Below are positions 1-6,840 of a DNA stretch of 9,848 nt, piece by piece. Source of the stretch: RAM1 sp943372585. GTDB taxonomy: Bacteria > Pseudomonadota > Gammaproteobacteria > Burkholderiales > Burkholderiaceae_C. The translations under genes and the position numbers were made by a program. Location of the stretch: positions 1 to 9,848 of the forward strand of contig CALRZF020000118.1 of assembly GCA_943372585.1 (NCBI GenBank), read 5' to 3'. Position 1 is the first letter of the stretch. The number at the start of each line of letters is the position of its first letter. A model generated the notes under the pieces. It worked only from the letters and a program-made list of their open reading frames with translations. It had not been told where the DNA came from and searched no databases.

Positions 1-138
1 GGCAGCAACGTCAATGTGGTGGAGGCCATGGTGAACATGATCTCGGCCGCGCGCCAGTTTGAAACCCAGATGAAGCTGCTGCAAAACGCAGAGCAGAACG
101 ACCAGCGCGCAGCCCAGCTGCTGGCCGCACCCCGTTAA
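1..138 (+). CDS. flgF: FlgF, flagellar proximal rod protein (3' end only)
   Basis: The frame is open from base 1 and ends at TAA 136-138, giving the last 45 residues of a protein whose start lies outside the window. The tail begins GSNVNVVEAMVNMI and continues with an ISAARQFE..MK.L..AEQ.D segment. This is the C-terminal D0 helix typical of axial rod/hook proteins, where it packs into the coiled-coil core of the rod. The same NVNVVE motif recurs in the C-terminus of FlgG just downstream (codons near 829-846), as expected for paralogous rod proteins. Its position directly before flgG and the AARQFE form point to FlgF rather than FlgC or FlgE. FlgF forms part of the proximal rod in the periplasm, between FlgB/FlgC and FlgG. 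The gap to flgG is 24 bases. Identity rests on only 45 residues plus gene order. Confidence 0.9.
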   Translation, partial: GSNVNVVEAMVNMISAARQFETQMKLLQNAEQNDQRAAQLLAAPR

Positions 139-162
139 GACCCCAAGGACAGGACTACCACC

Positions 163-945
163 ATGATGCGTTCCCTCTCGATCGCCAAGACCGGCCTGGA
201 AGCCCAGCAGACCCAGCTGGACGCGATCACCCACAACCTGGCGAACGTGGCCACCAATGGCTACAAGCGCAGCCGCGCGGTGTTTGAAGACCTGCTCTAC
301 CAGAACATGCGCCAGGCCGGTGGTGCGTCCACCCAGCAGACGCAGCTGCCCACGGGCCTGCAGCTGGGCACCGGCGTGCGCACCGTGGCCACCTCCCGCA
401 ACTTCAGCCAGGGCGCGCTCACGCAGACCGGCAACAACCTGGACATGGCGCTGAACGGCCAGGGCTTCTTTCAGGTGCAGATGCCCGACGGCACCACCAG
501 CTACACGCGCGACGGCTCGTTCCAGGTGGACGCACAGGGCCAGATGGTCACGTCCAGCGGCTACGCCGTGGTGCCGGCCATCACCATTCCCGCCAATGCG
601 CAGAGCATCACCGTCGGGCGCGACGGCATTGTGTCGGTCACGGTCGCGGGCAGCACCGCCACGCAACAGGCCGGGCAGCTGCAGCTGGCCAACTTCATGA
701 ACCCCGCGGGCCTGGAGCCGCGCGGCGGCAACCTGTTTGCCGAGACCGCCGCGTCGGGCACGGCCCAGACCGGCAACCCCGGCAGCAACGGCCTGGCCGT
801 GGTGACGCAGGGCTCGGTGGAAGGCTCCAACGTGAACGTGGTGGAAGAGCTGGTGGCCATGATCCAGACCCAGCGCGCCTACGAAATCAATTCCAAGGCC
901 ATCCAGACGTCCGACCAGATGCTGGCCCGCCTGGCCCAGCTGTGA
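163..945 (+). CDS. flgG: FlgG, flagellar distal rod protein
   Basis: This 260-residue protein has the same length as Escherichia coli FlgG. It polymerises into the distal rod that crosses the P and L rings and joins the hook. The N-terminal FlgBC/rod signature is clear (IAKTGLEAQQ at about 7-16, then HNLANVATNGYK at about 24-35). The FlgG-specific stretch at about 46-67 (YQNMRQ...LPTGLQ) follows; it stiffens the rod relative to the hook. Gly53 and Gly65, where Salmonella mutations are known to give overlong filamentous rods, are both conserved. The C-terminus carries GSNVNVVEELVAMIQTQRAY and EINSKAIQTSDQML, the D0 helix. The start at 163 is preferred over the adjacent ATG at 166: the MMRSL start aligns residue for residue with the enterobacterial MISSL start, and an AGGA ribosome site sits at 151-154, 8 bases upstream. 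The stop overlaps the flgH start region. Confidence 0.98.
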   Translation: MMRSLSIAKTGLEAQQTQLDAITHNLANVATNGYKRSRAVFEDLLYQNMRQAGGASTQQTQLPTGLQLGTGVRTVATSRNFSQGALTQTGNNLDMALNGQGFFQVQMPDGTTSYTRDGSFQVDAQGQMVTSSGYAVVPAITIPANAQSITVGRDGIVSVTVAGSTATQQAGQLQLANFMNPAGLEPRGGNLFAETAASGTAQTGNPGSNGLAVVTQGSVEGSNVNVVEELVAMIQTQRAYEINSKAIQTSDQMLARLAQL

Positions 946-1646
946 TGCGCTTGAACTTTCGCAGGACCTCCGCCATGAACACATCCCCCATTTACCTGGC
1001 CGCCCTGGTGGCCACGCTGTCCGGCTGCGCCACAGTGTCTGCGCCGCAGGTGGACTTTCACCCCACATCCGCACCGGCTGCGCAACCCGCGCCGGTGGCC
1101 GCATCCGCCCAGGGCGCGATCTTTCAGGTGGCCACGCACCGCCCTCTGTTTGAAGACCGCCGCGCCCGTCTGGCCGGCGACACGCTGACGATCCAGATTG
1201 AAGAGACCGTCACCGCCAGCCAGCAGTCCACCAGCAAGATCAACCGCAACGGTTCCATTTCTGCGGGCATGACAGCGCTGCCGTTTGCGTCGGTCAATTT
1301 CCTGGGCCGCCTGAACGCCGGTGGTGAATCCAGCGTGGTGGGCGGTGCCGACGGCAAGACCGACACCAGCAACAACTTCGCCGGCACCATCACCGTGGTG
1401 GTACAGCAGGTACTGCCCAACGGCAACCTGCTGGTCTCGGGCGAAAAGCAGGTCGGCGTGAACCAGAACGTGGACGTGCTGCGCTTCTCCGGCATCGTCA
1501 ACCCCGCCACCATCCGCGGCGGCAACATCGTGAGCTCCACCCAGGTGGCCGACGCACGCATGGAGCAGCGCGGGCGTGGCGACATCGGGCGTGTGCAAGG
1601 GCTGGGCTGGCTGTCGCGCTTCTTCCTCAGCATCGCCCCCGTATGA
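945..1646 (+). CDS. flgH: FlgH, flagellar L-ring lipoprotein
   Basis: FlgH forms the outer-membrane L ring, which with the P ring acts as a bushing around the rod. The ORF encodes 233 residues from ATG 945 (E. coli has 232). A lipoprotein signal runs to lipobox LSGC, with Cys28 as the predicted lipidated residue. Conserved family segments follow: FEDRRARLAGDTLTI, SNNFAGTITVVV.QVLPNGNL, SGEKQV.VNQ..D.LRFSG.VNP.TI, and STQVADARMEQ ending in GWLSRFFLSIAP. Three starts compete: GTG 942, ATG 945 and ATG 975. ATG 945 forms a TGATG overlap with the flgG stop and gives a basic n-region (Arg2, Arg6, Arg7). ATG 975 has the better ribosome site (AGGA 963-966) but gives a signal peptide with no basic residue. 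I prefer 945. The end overlaps flgI by 4 bases (ATGA). Confidence 0.95.
   Translation: MRLNFRRTSAMNTSPIYLAALVATLSGCATVSAPQVDFHPTSAPAAQPAPVAASAQGAIFQVATHRPLFEDRRARLAGDTLTIQIEETVTASQQSTSKINRNGSISAGMTALPFASVNFLGRLNAGGESSVVGGADGKTDTSNNFAGTITVVVQQVLPNGNLLVSGEKQVGVNQNVDVLRFSGIVNPATIRGGNIVSSTQVADARMEQRGRGDIGRVQGLGWLSRFFLSIAPV
963..977 (+). promoter_or_regulatory. Alternative ribosome binding site and ATG inside the flgH 5' end
   Basis: AGGA at 963-966 lies 8 bases before an in-frame ATG at 975, the best Shine-Dalgarno spacing near the flgH start. It could drive initiation of a form ten residues shorter, with lipobox Cys at position 18, or assist re-initiation after flgG termination. Which start is used cannot be decided from the sequence. 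Confidence 0.45.
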
Positions 1647-2770
1647 ACAAGACACTTGCTTTCATGCTCGCGGCTGCCATCAGCATGGCGCCCCTGGCAG
1701 CGCACGCCAACGGCGGGCGTGAACGCATCCGCGACCTGGCCAGTGTGTCGGGCGTGCGGGTGAACCAGCTCATCGGCTATGGCGTGGTGGTGGGCCTGGA
1801 CGGCAGTGGCGACGCGACCAACCAGGTGCAGTTCACCGGGCAAAGCGTGCAGTCGCTGCTCAGCCAGTTTGGTGTGGCGCTGCCCCCGGGCGTGACGCCG
1901 CAAATGAAGAACGTGGCGGCCGTGATGATCACCGCCGCCCTGCCCGCCTTTGCGCAGCCGGGCCAGCAAATTGACATCACCGTGTCGTCGCTGGGCAATG
2001 CGCGCAGCTTGCGCGGCGGAACGCTGCTGCTCACGCCGCTGCGTGGTGCGGACAGCCAGATCTACGCCATGGCGCAGGGCAACCTGGTGATCGGCGGCGC
2101 GGGCGCGTCGTCGGGCGGCTCCAAGGTGTCCATCAACCACATGCTGGCCGGGCGCATCCCCGGCGGCGCCACGGTAGAGCGCACGGTGGCCAACGCCGCG
2201 CTGAACGCCGATGTGATCCACCTGGAGCTGAACCAGACCGACTTTTCCACGGCACGCGCCGTGGCCGACGCCATCAACCGCAAGCTGGACCTGGTGGGCG
2301 ACCGCCCCGACGCCGCCGTGGCACTGGACGGGCGCGTGGTGCAGGTGCGCTTTCCGGGCACGGGCAACCGCGTGGGTTTCCTGTCGGAGCTGGAGAACAT
2401 CGAAGTGGCGCTGTCGGCACCGCAAGCCAAGGTGATCATCAACGCCCGCAGCGGCTCGGTGGTGATGAACCAGTCGGTGCGCCTGGGTGCCTGCGCCGTG
2501 GCGCACGGCAGCCTGTCGGTCACCGTGGCCACCTCGCCCGTGATCAGCCAGCCCAACGCGCTGAGCGGCGGGCAGACCGTGGCGGCTGAAAAATCAGACA
2601 TCAGCGTGCAACAGGGCGCGGGCCAGCTGCTGCTGGTGCCCGCCAGCGCCGACCTGGCTGACATCGTCAAATCCCTCAATGCACTGGGCGCCACGGCACA
2701 GGACCTGATCGGCATCCTGCAGGCCATCAAGGCCGCGGGCGCGCTGAAGGCGGAGCTGGAGATCATCTGA
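1643..2770 (+). CDS. flgI: FlgI, flagellar P-ring protein
   Basis: FlgI assembles around the rod in the peptidoglycan layer as the P ring. The product is 375 residues (about 365 in E. coli). A Sec signal peptide (MNKTLAFMLAAAISMAPLAA) has a likely cleavage after AHA, at residue 22. The mature protein opens with ERIRDLASVSGVR and LIGYGVVVGLDGSGD, then shows NVAAVMITA, LGNARSLRGGTLL, GADSQIYAMAQG, AKVIINARSGSVVMN and the C-terminal ALGATAQDLIGILQAIK, ending ELEII, all P-ring hallmarks. The start is the ATGA overlap with the flgH stop. No clear ribosome site precedes it, so translation is probably coupled to flgH. One point is odd: enterobacterial FlgI has a disulfide between two cysteines, but this protein has only one (Cys284), and Ala367 occupies the partner position. 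Confidence 0.98.
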   Translation: MNKTLAFMLAAAISMAPLAAHANGGRERIRDLASVSGVRVNQLIGYGVVVGLDGSGDATNQVQFTGQSVQSLLSQFGVALPPGVTPQMKNVAAVMITAALPAFAQPGQQIDITVSSLGNARSLRGGTLLLTPLRGADSQIYAMAQGNLVIGGAGASSGGSKVSINHMLAGRIPGGATVERTVANAALNADVIHLELNQTDFSTARAVADAINRKLDLVGDRPDAAVALDGRVVQVRFPGTGNRVGFLSELENIEVALSAPQAKVIINARSGSVVMNQSVRLGACAVAHGSLSVTVATSPVISQPNALSGGQTVAAEKSDISVQQGAGQLLLVPASADLADIVKSLNALGATAQDLIGILQAIKAAGALKAELEII

Positions 2771-3630
2771 TGTCCATGGACGCCGCGCGCTCTTTAAGTG
2801 TGGACAGCCGTTCGCTGGACGCGCTCAAAAGCGAGGCCGCCCGCGACCCGCGCGCGGCGGCGCGCACGGCCGCCGTGCAGTTTGAGTCGATGTTCATGCA
2901 GATGGTGCTGAAAAGCATGCGCGACGCCACCATCAAGACCGAAAGCGCCGGCCCCGGCGGCGATACGTTTACCGGCATGCTGGACCAGCAAATGGCCAAA
3001 CAGTTTGCCGGGCGACCCCAGGGCCTGGCCGACATGATCGAAAAGCAGCTGTCGCGCCACATGCAGAACCTGCCGGCCGTATCAGCCGCCAACCAGGCCG
3101 CTGCCGCCGCAGCCCCCGCGTCATACGCACCGGCCACCGCGACCCCGGGTGTGCCTTCGGCCAACGCCGCGGCCTTCATCCAGAAAATGCTGCCGCATGC
3201 GCAAGCCGCCGAACGCAGCACGGGTGTGCCGGCGTCGTTCATCCTGGGCCAGGCCGCGCTGGAGTCGGGATGGGGCAAGGGCGAGATCCGCAACGCCGAC
3301 GGCAGCCCGTCGCACAACCTGTTTGGCATCAAGGCCACGGGCTGGAGCGGCAACACGGCTGATGTGATGACCACGGAATTTGAAGGCGGGCAAGCCGTGC
3401 GCCAGAGCGCGCGCTTTCGCAGCTACGGCTCGTACACCGAGGCGTTTTCTGACTACGCCCGCATGATCTCCAGCAGCCCGCGCTATGCGGCCACCGTGCG
3501 CAATGCCGGCACGGCTGAAAGCTTTGCCAGCGGCATGCAACGCGCGGGCTACGCCACCGACCCGCAGTACGCGGCCAAGCTGGCGCGCACCATCAACCAC
3601 ACGCTCGCTGTGCAGCGGGCGATGGGATAA
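2770..3630 (+). CDS. flgJ: FlgJ, rod-capping protein with GH73 peptidoglycan hydrolase domain
   Basis: This is a two-domain FlgJ of 286 residues (313 in E. coli). Residues about 15-100 are the rod-binding/scaffold domain (FESMFMQMVLKSMRDA at about 38-53, DQQMAKQ at about 72-78), which caps the growing rod in the periplasm. An Ala/Pro-rich linker at about 102-131 is shorter than the enterobacterial one. Residues about 133-285 form the glycoside hydrolase family 73 domain that opens the peptidoglycan for rod passage. Visible motifs are ILGQAALESGWG with catalytic Glu165, HNLFGIKA, and TTEFE with Glu203 at the position of Salmonella Glu223, then Y..Y.EAF.DY and AGYATDPQYA. The enzyme therefore looks active. 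ATG 2770 overlaps the flgI stop by one base (TGATG), and GGAGA at 2758-2762 can serve as ribosome site. A second ATG at 2776 is possible. Confidence 0.97.
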   Translation: MSMDAARSLSVDSRSLDALKSEAARDPRAAARTAAVQFESMFMQMVLKSMRDATIKTESAGPGGDTFTGMLDQQMAKQFAGRPQGLADMIEKQLSRHMQNLPAVSAANQAAAAAAPASYAPATATPGVPSANAAAFIQKMLPHAQAAERSTGVPASFILGQAALESGWGKGEIRNADGSPSHNLFGIKATGWSGNTADVMTTEFEGGQAVRQSARFRSYGSYTEAFSDYARMISSSPRYAATVRNAGTAESFASGMQRAGYATDPQYAAKLARTINHTLAVQRAMG

Positions 3631-3633
3631 GCG

Positions 3634-5535
3634 ATGACCTCATCCCTGCTCAACATCGGCAGCCGCAGCCTGGCTGCGGCGCAAGGCTCGCTGGGCACCA
3701 TTGCGCACAATATTGCCAACGCCAACACGCCCGGCTATTCACGGCAAGAGGCCGTGCTGCAGACCGCAGGCGGCATGTACACCGGTGCCGGCTTTTTTGG
3801 CCGCGGGGTGGAGATGACCACGGTGCGCCGCCAGTACGACCAGTTCCTGGCGGCATCCGTGCAAACCGGCGCGTCACGCGCTGCGTTTGACACAGCGCGC
3901 GCCGGGGCGCTGGACGGGCTGGACGCCGTGTTTGCCGACCCCGAGCTGGGCATCGGCGCCGGGGTGGACGCGATGTTTGCCGCCGCCAGCGACATGGCCA
4001 ACCGACCCGGCGACCTGTCGGCGCGCCAGGCCTTCCTGTCGCGCACCAGCCAGCTGGCGCAACGCATCAGCACGGTGGGCGCGCAACTGAAATCATTGGG
4101 CCAGGAGGCCAATGCGCGCATCGGCGGCTCGGCGGGGCTCATCAACCAACAGCTGGGCGAAATCCGTACCCTGAATGAACGCATTGCGCAGGCGCAGGTG
4201 TCGGGCCAGGCGCCCAACGACCTGCTGGACCAGCGCGACGCCGCGCTGCAGGCGCTCAACGGCCTGCTGCCCGTGACCAGCGTGAACGCAGGCGACGGCA
4301 CGCTGAGCCTGTTTACCGCCAATGGCGCTGCGCTGCTGGTGGGCAGCCAGCAGGCCACGGTCACCGCCATACCCGACCCTTCAGACACCACGCGCACCGC
4401 GCTGCAGTTAAGCCGCGGCGGTGTGTCGCAGCTGCTGGATGCGGATGCACTAGGCAGCGGCAGCGTGGCCGGCCTCATGCACTTTCGCGACCAGGACCTG
4501 GCCAGCGCCATCAACCAGGTGGGCCGCCTGGCCATCGTGGCGGCAGACCAGCTCAACAGCCAGCAGGCCCGCGGCGTGGACGCCAACGGTGTGCAGGGCC
4601 AGCCCCTGCTGGCCGTGGCCGCGCCGGTGGTGCGCAACAACACCACCAACACCGGCAGCGGCACGCTGGGCGTGACCGTGACCGACAGCAGTGCGCTGAA
4701 AGCCAGTGACTACCAGGTCAGCTGGGACGGCAGCGCGTACAACGTGACGCGCCTGTCTGACGGCAACCAGACGACGGGTTTGACCTTGCCCACCGTGATT
4801 GACGGTCTGAACTTCACCGCCGCCGGTGCACCTGCCAACGGCGATTCATTTGTGGTGCAGCCGTTTGCTGCGGCTGCCACCGGCCTGACCGCTCGGCCGC
4901 TCGCGCCCAGCCAGCTGGCCACCGGCTACGCCGCCGTGGCCGAGGCCACCGCCACCAACAAAGGCACCGGCGCCATCACCGGCTTTGCCGTGCTGCAGCA
5001 CAGCGCCGACACCGCGCTGCCGGTGACCATCAGCTTCAACAACCCGCCCACGACCTTCAACGTGACGGGCCTGGCCAGCGGCAACCTGACCAATGTGCCC
5101 TACACCGCTGGCCAGACCGTACCGCCCGCCCCCGCCAGCTACAACGGCTGGTCCATGGTGCTGGACGGCGCGGCTGCCGCAGGCGACAGCTTTACCGTGA
5201 AACCCAACACCGCCCCCGGCGCAGACAACCGCAACGCGCTGGCACTGGGCGCGCTGGCCGATGCGGCCGGCGTGAACGGCGCCACGCTGAACGAGGCCTA
5301 CGCCGCGCTGGTGGGCGACGCCGGCGTGCGCGTGCAGGGCGCGCGCGACGGCGCCGCCGTGTCGCAGCAGATGCAGGCTGACGCCACCGCACGGCTGCAA
5401 AGCGTGTCGGGCGTGAACCTGGACGAAGAAGCCGCCAACCTGCTGCGCTACCAGCAGGCCTATCAGGCGTCGGCCAAGATCATCCAGGCCAGCCAGACGC
5501 TGTTTGACGCGCTGCTGTCGGCCACCGGCCGCTAA
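3634..5535 (+). CDS. flgK: FlgK, first hook-filament junction protein (HAP1)
   Basis: FlgK is secreted through the flagellar export channel and sits at the hook tip, next to FlgL. The N-terminal signature SLLNIGSRSLAAAQ and HNIANANTPGYSRQ (about 4-37) and the C-terminal helix GVNLDEEAANLLRYQQAYQA plus SAKIIQASQTLFDALL (about 593-628) are diagnostic D0 regions. A coiled D1 region spans about 80-215, and LMHFRDQDL is at 281-289. At 633 residues it is well above the 547 of E. coli. The excess lies at about 340-525, where two beta-type modules occur: one from about 357 to GDSFVVQP (403-410), and one from about 463 to GDSFTVKP (517-524), separated by a Thr/Ala-rich linker. These probably form surface-exposed outer domains. 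The start lies 3 bases after the flgJ stop with a weak ribosome site, so coupling with flgJ is likely. No sigma-28 promoter was recognised in front of it. Confidence 0.97.
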   Translation: MTSSLLNIGSRSLAAAQGSLGTIAHNIANANTPGYSRQEAVLQTAGGMYTGAGFFGRGVEMTTVRRQYDQFLAASVQTGASRAAFDTARAGALDGLDAVFADPELGIGAGVDAMFAAASDMANRPGDLSARQAFLSRTSQLAQRISTVGAQLKSLGQEANARIGGSAGLINQQLGEIRTLNERIAQAQVSGQAPNDLLDQRDAALQALNGLLPVTSVNAGDGTLSLFTANGAALLVGSQQATVTAIPDPSDTTRTALQLSRGGVSQLLDADALGSGSVAGLMHFRDQDLASAINQVGRLAIVAADQLNSQQARGVDANGVQGQPLLAVAAPVVRNNTTNTGSGTLGVTVTDSSALKASDYQVSWDGSAYNVTRLSDGNQTTGLTLPTVIDGLNFTAAGAPANGDSFVVQPFAAAATGLTARPLAPSQLATGYAAVAEATATNKGTGAITGFAVLQHSADTALPVTISFNNPPTTFNVTGLASGNLTNVPYTAGQTVPPAPASYNGWSMVLDGAAAAGDSFTVKPNTAPGADNRNALALGALADAAGVNGATLNEAYAALVGDAGVRVQGARDGAAVSQQMQADATARLQSVSGVNLDEEAANLLRYQQAYQASAKIIQASQTLFDALLSATGR

Positions 5536-5540
5536 CCGGA

Positions 5541-5570
5541 CGCTGAACAAGCCGCTGAACAGACAAGGAA
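5541..5570 (+). promoter_or_regulatory. flgK-flgL gap: 9-base direct repeat and flgL ribosome site
   Basis: The 44-base gap between flgK and flgL holds CGCTGAACA twice, at 5541-5549 and 5553-5561 (period 12). AAGGAA at 5565-5570 follows and lies 9 bases before the flgL ATG. The latter is a clear ribosome binding site and settles the flgL start. I see no flagellar sigma-28 or sigma-54 type promoter. The repeat may be chance. Confidence 0.5.
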
Positions 5571-5579
5571 TAAACACCC

Positions 5580-6779
5580 ATGCGAGTCACCACCCTCGGC
5601 ACATCTCAGGCCACGTTTGCGGGCATTGAGGCGCGCCAGAACGCGCAGACAAAAATCCAGAACCAGCTGGGCACCGGCCTGCGCGTGAACGCGCCCGGCG
5701 ACGACCCGCTGGGCGCGGCACAGGCGGAGCTGGCACGCTCGCGCCTGGCCCGCCTGACGCAGGACCAGCGATCAGCCCAGCTGGCCACCAGCGTGCTGTC
5801 GGCCGCCGACACGGCGCTGGCCGACGGCGTAGGCGTGCTGCAAAGCGTGCGCGAAACACTCGTGGCGGCGGGCAACGGTGGCTACAACGCCACCGACCGC
5901 CAGGCCCTGGTGGTGCAGCTGCGCTCGGCACGGGAACAACTGGTGGCGCTGGCCAATACGCGCGACGGCGCAGGCGGCTTTGTGTTTGCCGGCCAGGGCA
6001 GTACGACCGAGCCCCTGACGGGCGGCGCCACGCCCAGCTGGGGCGCTGCATCGGGCACGCAGCGCCTGGGCGCCACGGATGGCGATGCGCAGTTTGCGGC
6101 CACGGTGGATGGCCGCGCCGCGTTCATGGCGCAGCCGCAAGGCAACGGCGTGTTCATCACGGGGTCGGTAGGCGGCAACACCGGTGCGGGCTGGGTCAGC
6201 CCCGGCAACGTCACAGACCCCGCGCAGCTCACGGGCCATGACTACAGCGTCACGCTTGCAGCGGGCGGCGGTGGGCTGGAATACACGGTGACCGACCTGA
6301 CGGCCGGCACCACGCTGGCCACAGGTGTGCCGTTTGTGGCGGGCGGCGACATCACGCTGGACGGCCAGCGCATCAGGATATCGGGCACACCGGCTGCGGG
6401 TGACAGCTTCAGCGTGGGGCCCGCGGGGCAGCAAAGCATCTTCCAGACGCTGGACGACGCCATTGCCACGCTGAGCCAGCCCTACAACGCGGCCGCGTAC
6501 GCCCAGGGGCTGGAGCGCACGCAAGTGACCCTGGACGGCGCACTGGACAGCCTGGTGCTGATGCGCGCGGGCGTGGGCTCCGAGCTGCAGCGCGTGGACA
6601 ACGCCGTGGCCACCAACGCCCAGCAAGACCTGCACCTGCAGGAGCGGCGCAGCAACCTGGTGGACCTGGACTACGCCGCCGCCTTCTCGGACCTGCAGAG
6701 CAACCAGACCGCCATGCAGGCAGCGATGCAGGCGTATGCGACGGTGGCCAAGACATCGCTGTTCCAGCTGCTGGGATAG
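5580..6779 (+). CDS. flgL: FlgL, second hook-filament junction protein (HAP3)
   Basis: FlgL joins FlgK to the flagellin filament. It is a flagellin-superfamily protein exported by the flagellar type III system. The product is 399 residues, against 317 in E. coli. N-terminal family features are MRVTTLGTSQ.TF.GI, then the LGTGLRVNAPGDDPLGAA segment (30-47) with the DDP motif. GGFVFAGQGSTTEP (132-145) starts the outer region. The C-terminal helix runs about 345-399 (ERRSNLVDLDYAAAFSDLQ, QTAMQAAMQAYATV, TSLFQLLG). Between them, about 219-281 forms an inserted beta module starting DYSV, with YTVT at about 235 and ending AAGDSFSVGP, resembling the FlgK modules. The start has AAGGAA 9 bases upstream. 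It is the last flagellar gene in the window, and the next gene is convergent. Confidence 0.96.
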   Translation: MRVTTLGTSQATFAGIEARQNAQTKIQNQLGTGLRVNAPGDDPLGAAQAELARSRLARLTQDQRSAQLATSVLSAADTALADGVGVLQSVRETLVAAGNGGYNATDRQALVVQLRSAREQLVALANTRDGAGGFVFAGQGSTTEPLTGGATPSWGAASGTQRLGATDGDAQFAATVDGRAAFMAQPQGNGVFITGSVGGNTGAGWVSPGNVTDPAQLTGHDYSVTLAAGGGGLEYTVTDLTAGTTLATGVPFVAGGDITLDGQRIRISGTPAAGDSFSVGPAGQQSIFQTLDDAIATLSQPYNAAAYAQGLERTQVTLDGALDSLVLMRAGVGSELQRVDNAVATNAQQDLHLQERRSNLVDLDYAAAFSDLQSNQTAMQAAMQAYATVAKTSLFQLLG

Positions 6780-6792
6780 CGTGCGCACCTCC

Positions 6793-6817
6793 AAAAAAAC
6801 ACCGGCCAAAGCCGGTG
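6793..6817 (-). terminator. Intrinsic terminator of the porin gene between convergent genes
   Basis: CACCGGC (6800-6806) and GCCGGTG (6811-6817) form a perfect 7-bp stem with a 4-base loop. Read on the minus strand, the stem is followed directly by seven T residues (complement of A6793-A6799), a textbook rho-independent terminator. It starts 23 bases after the porin stop. On the plus strand the stem is followed by CAAAGACC with no T-run, so it is a poor terminator for flgL transcripts. An alternative 7-bp pairing exists between ACCGGCC (6801-6807) and GGCCGGT (6834-6840). Confidence 0.85.
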
Positions 6818-6840
6818 CAAAGACCTTGGAGAGGGCCGGT

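Noticed and set aside
1..900. Repeat between the flgF tail and the flgG 3' end (GGC-AAC-GTG-AAC-GTG type)
   Set aside because: It reflects the shared D0 helix of paralogous rod proteins, not a mobile or regulatory repeat.
879..1655. 258-codon minus-strand ORF opposite flgH
   Set aside because: Shadow of flgH, with a Gly/His-rich composition and no credible start signal or motif.
1124..2506. 460-codon minus-strand ORF opposite flgH and flgI
   Set aside because: It is antisense to two unmistakable flagellar genes. Its His/Arg/Ala-rich, low-complexity composition is typical of a shadow frame in GC-rich DNA, with no family motif.
3400..3634. A separate sigma-28 promoter for flgK within the end of flgJ
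   Set aside because: I looked for a TAAA / GCCGATAA-like pair and found none. The 3-base flgJ-flgK gap fits read-through of one operon.
4846..5577. 243-codon minus-strand ORF opposite flgK
   Set aside because: Gly/His/Val-rich shadow with no domain; the flgK frame is strongly supported by both D0 motifs.
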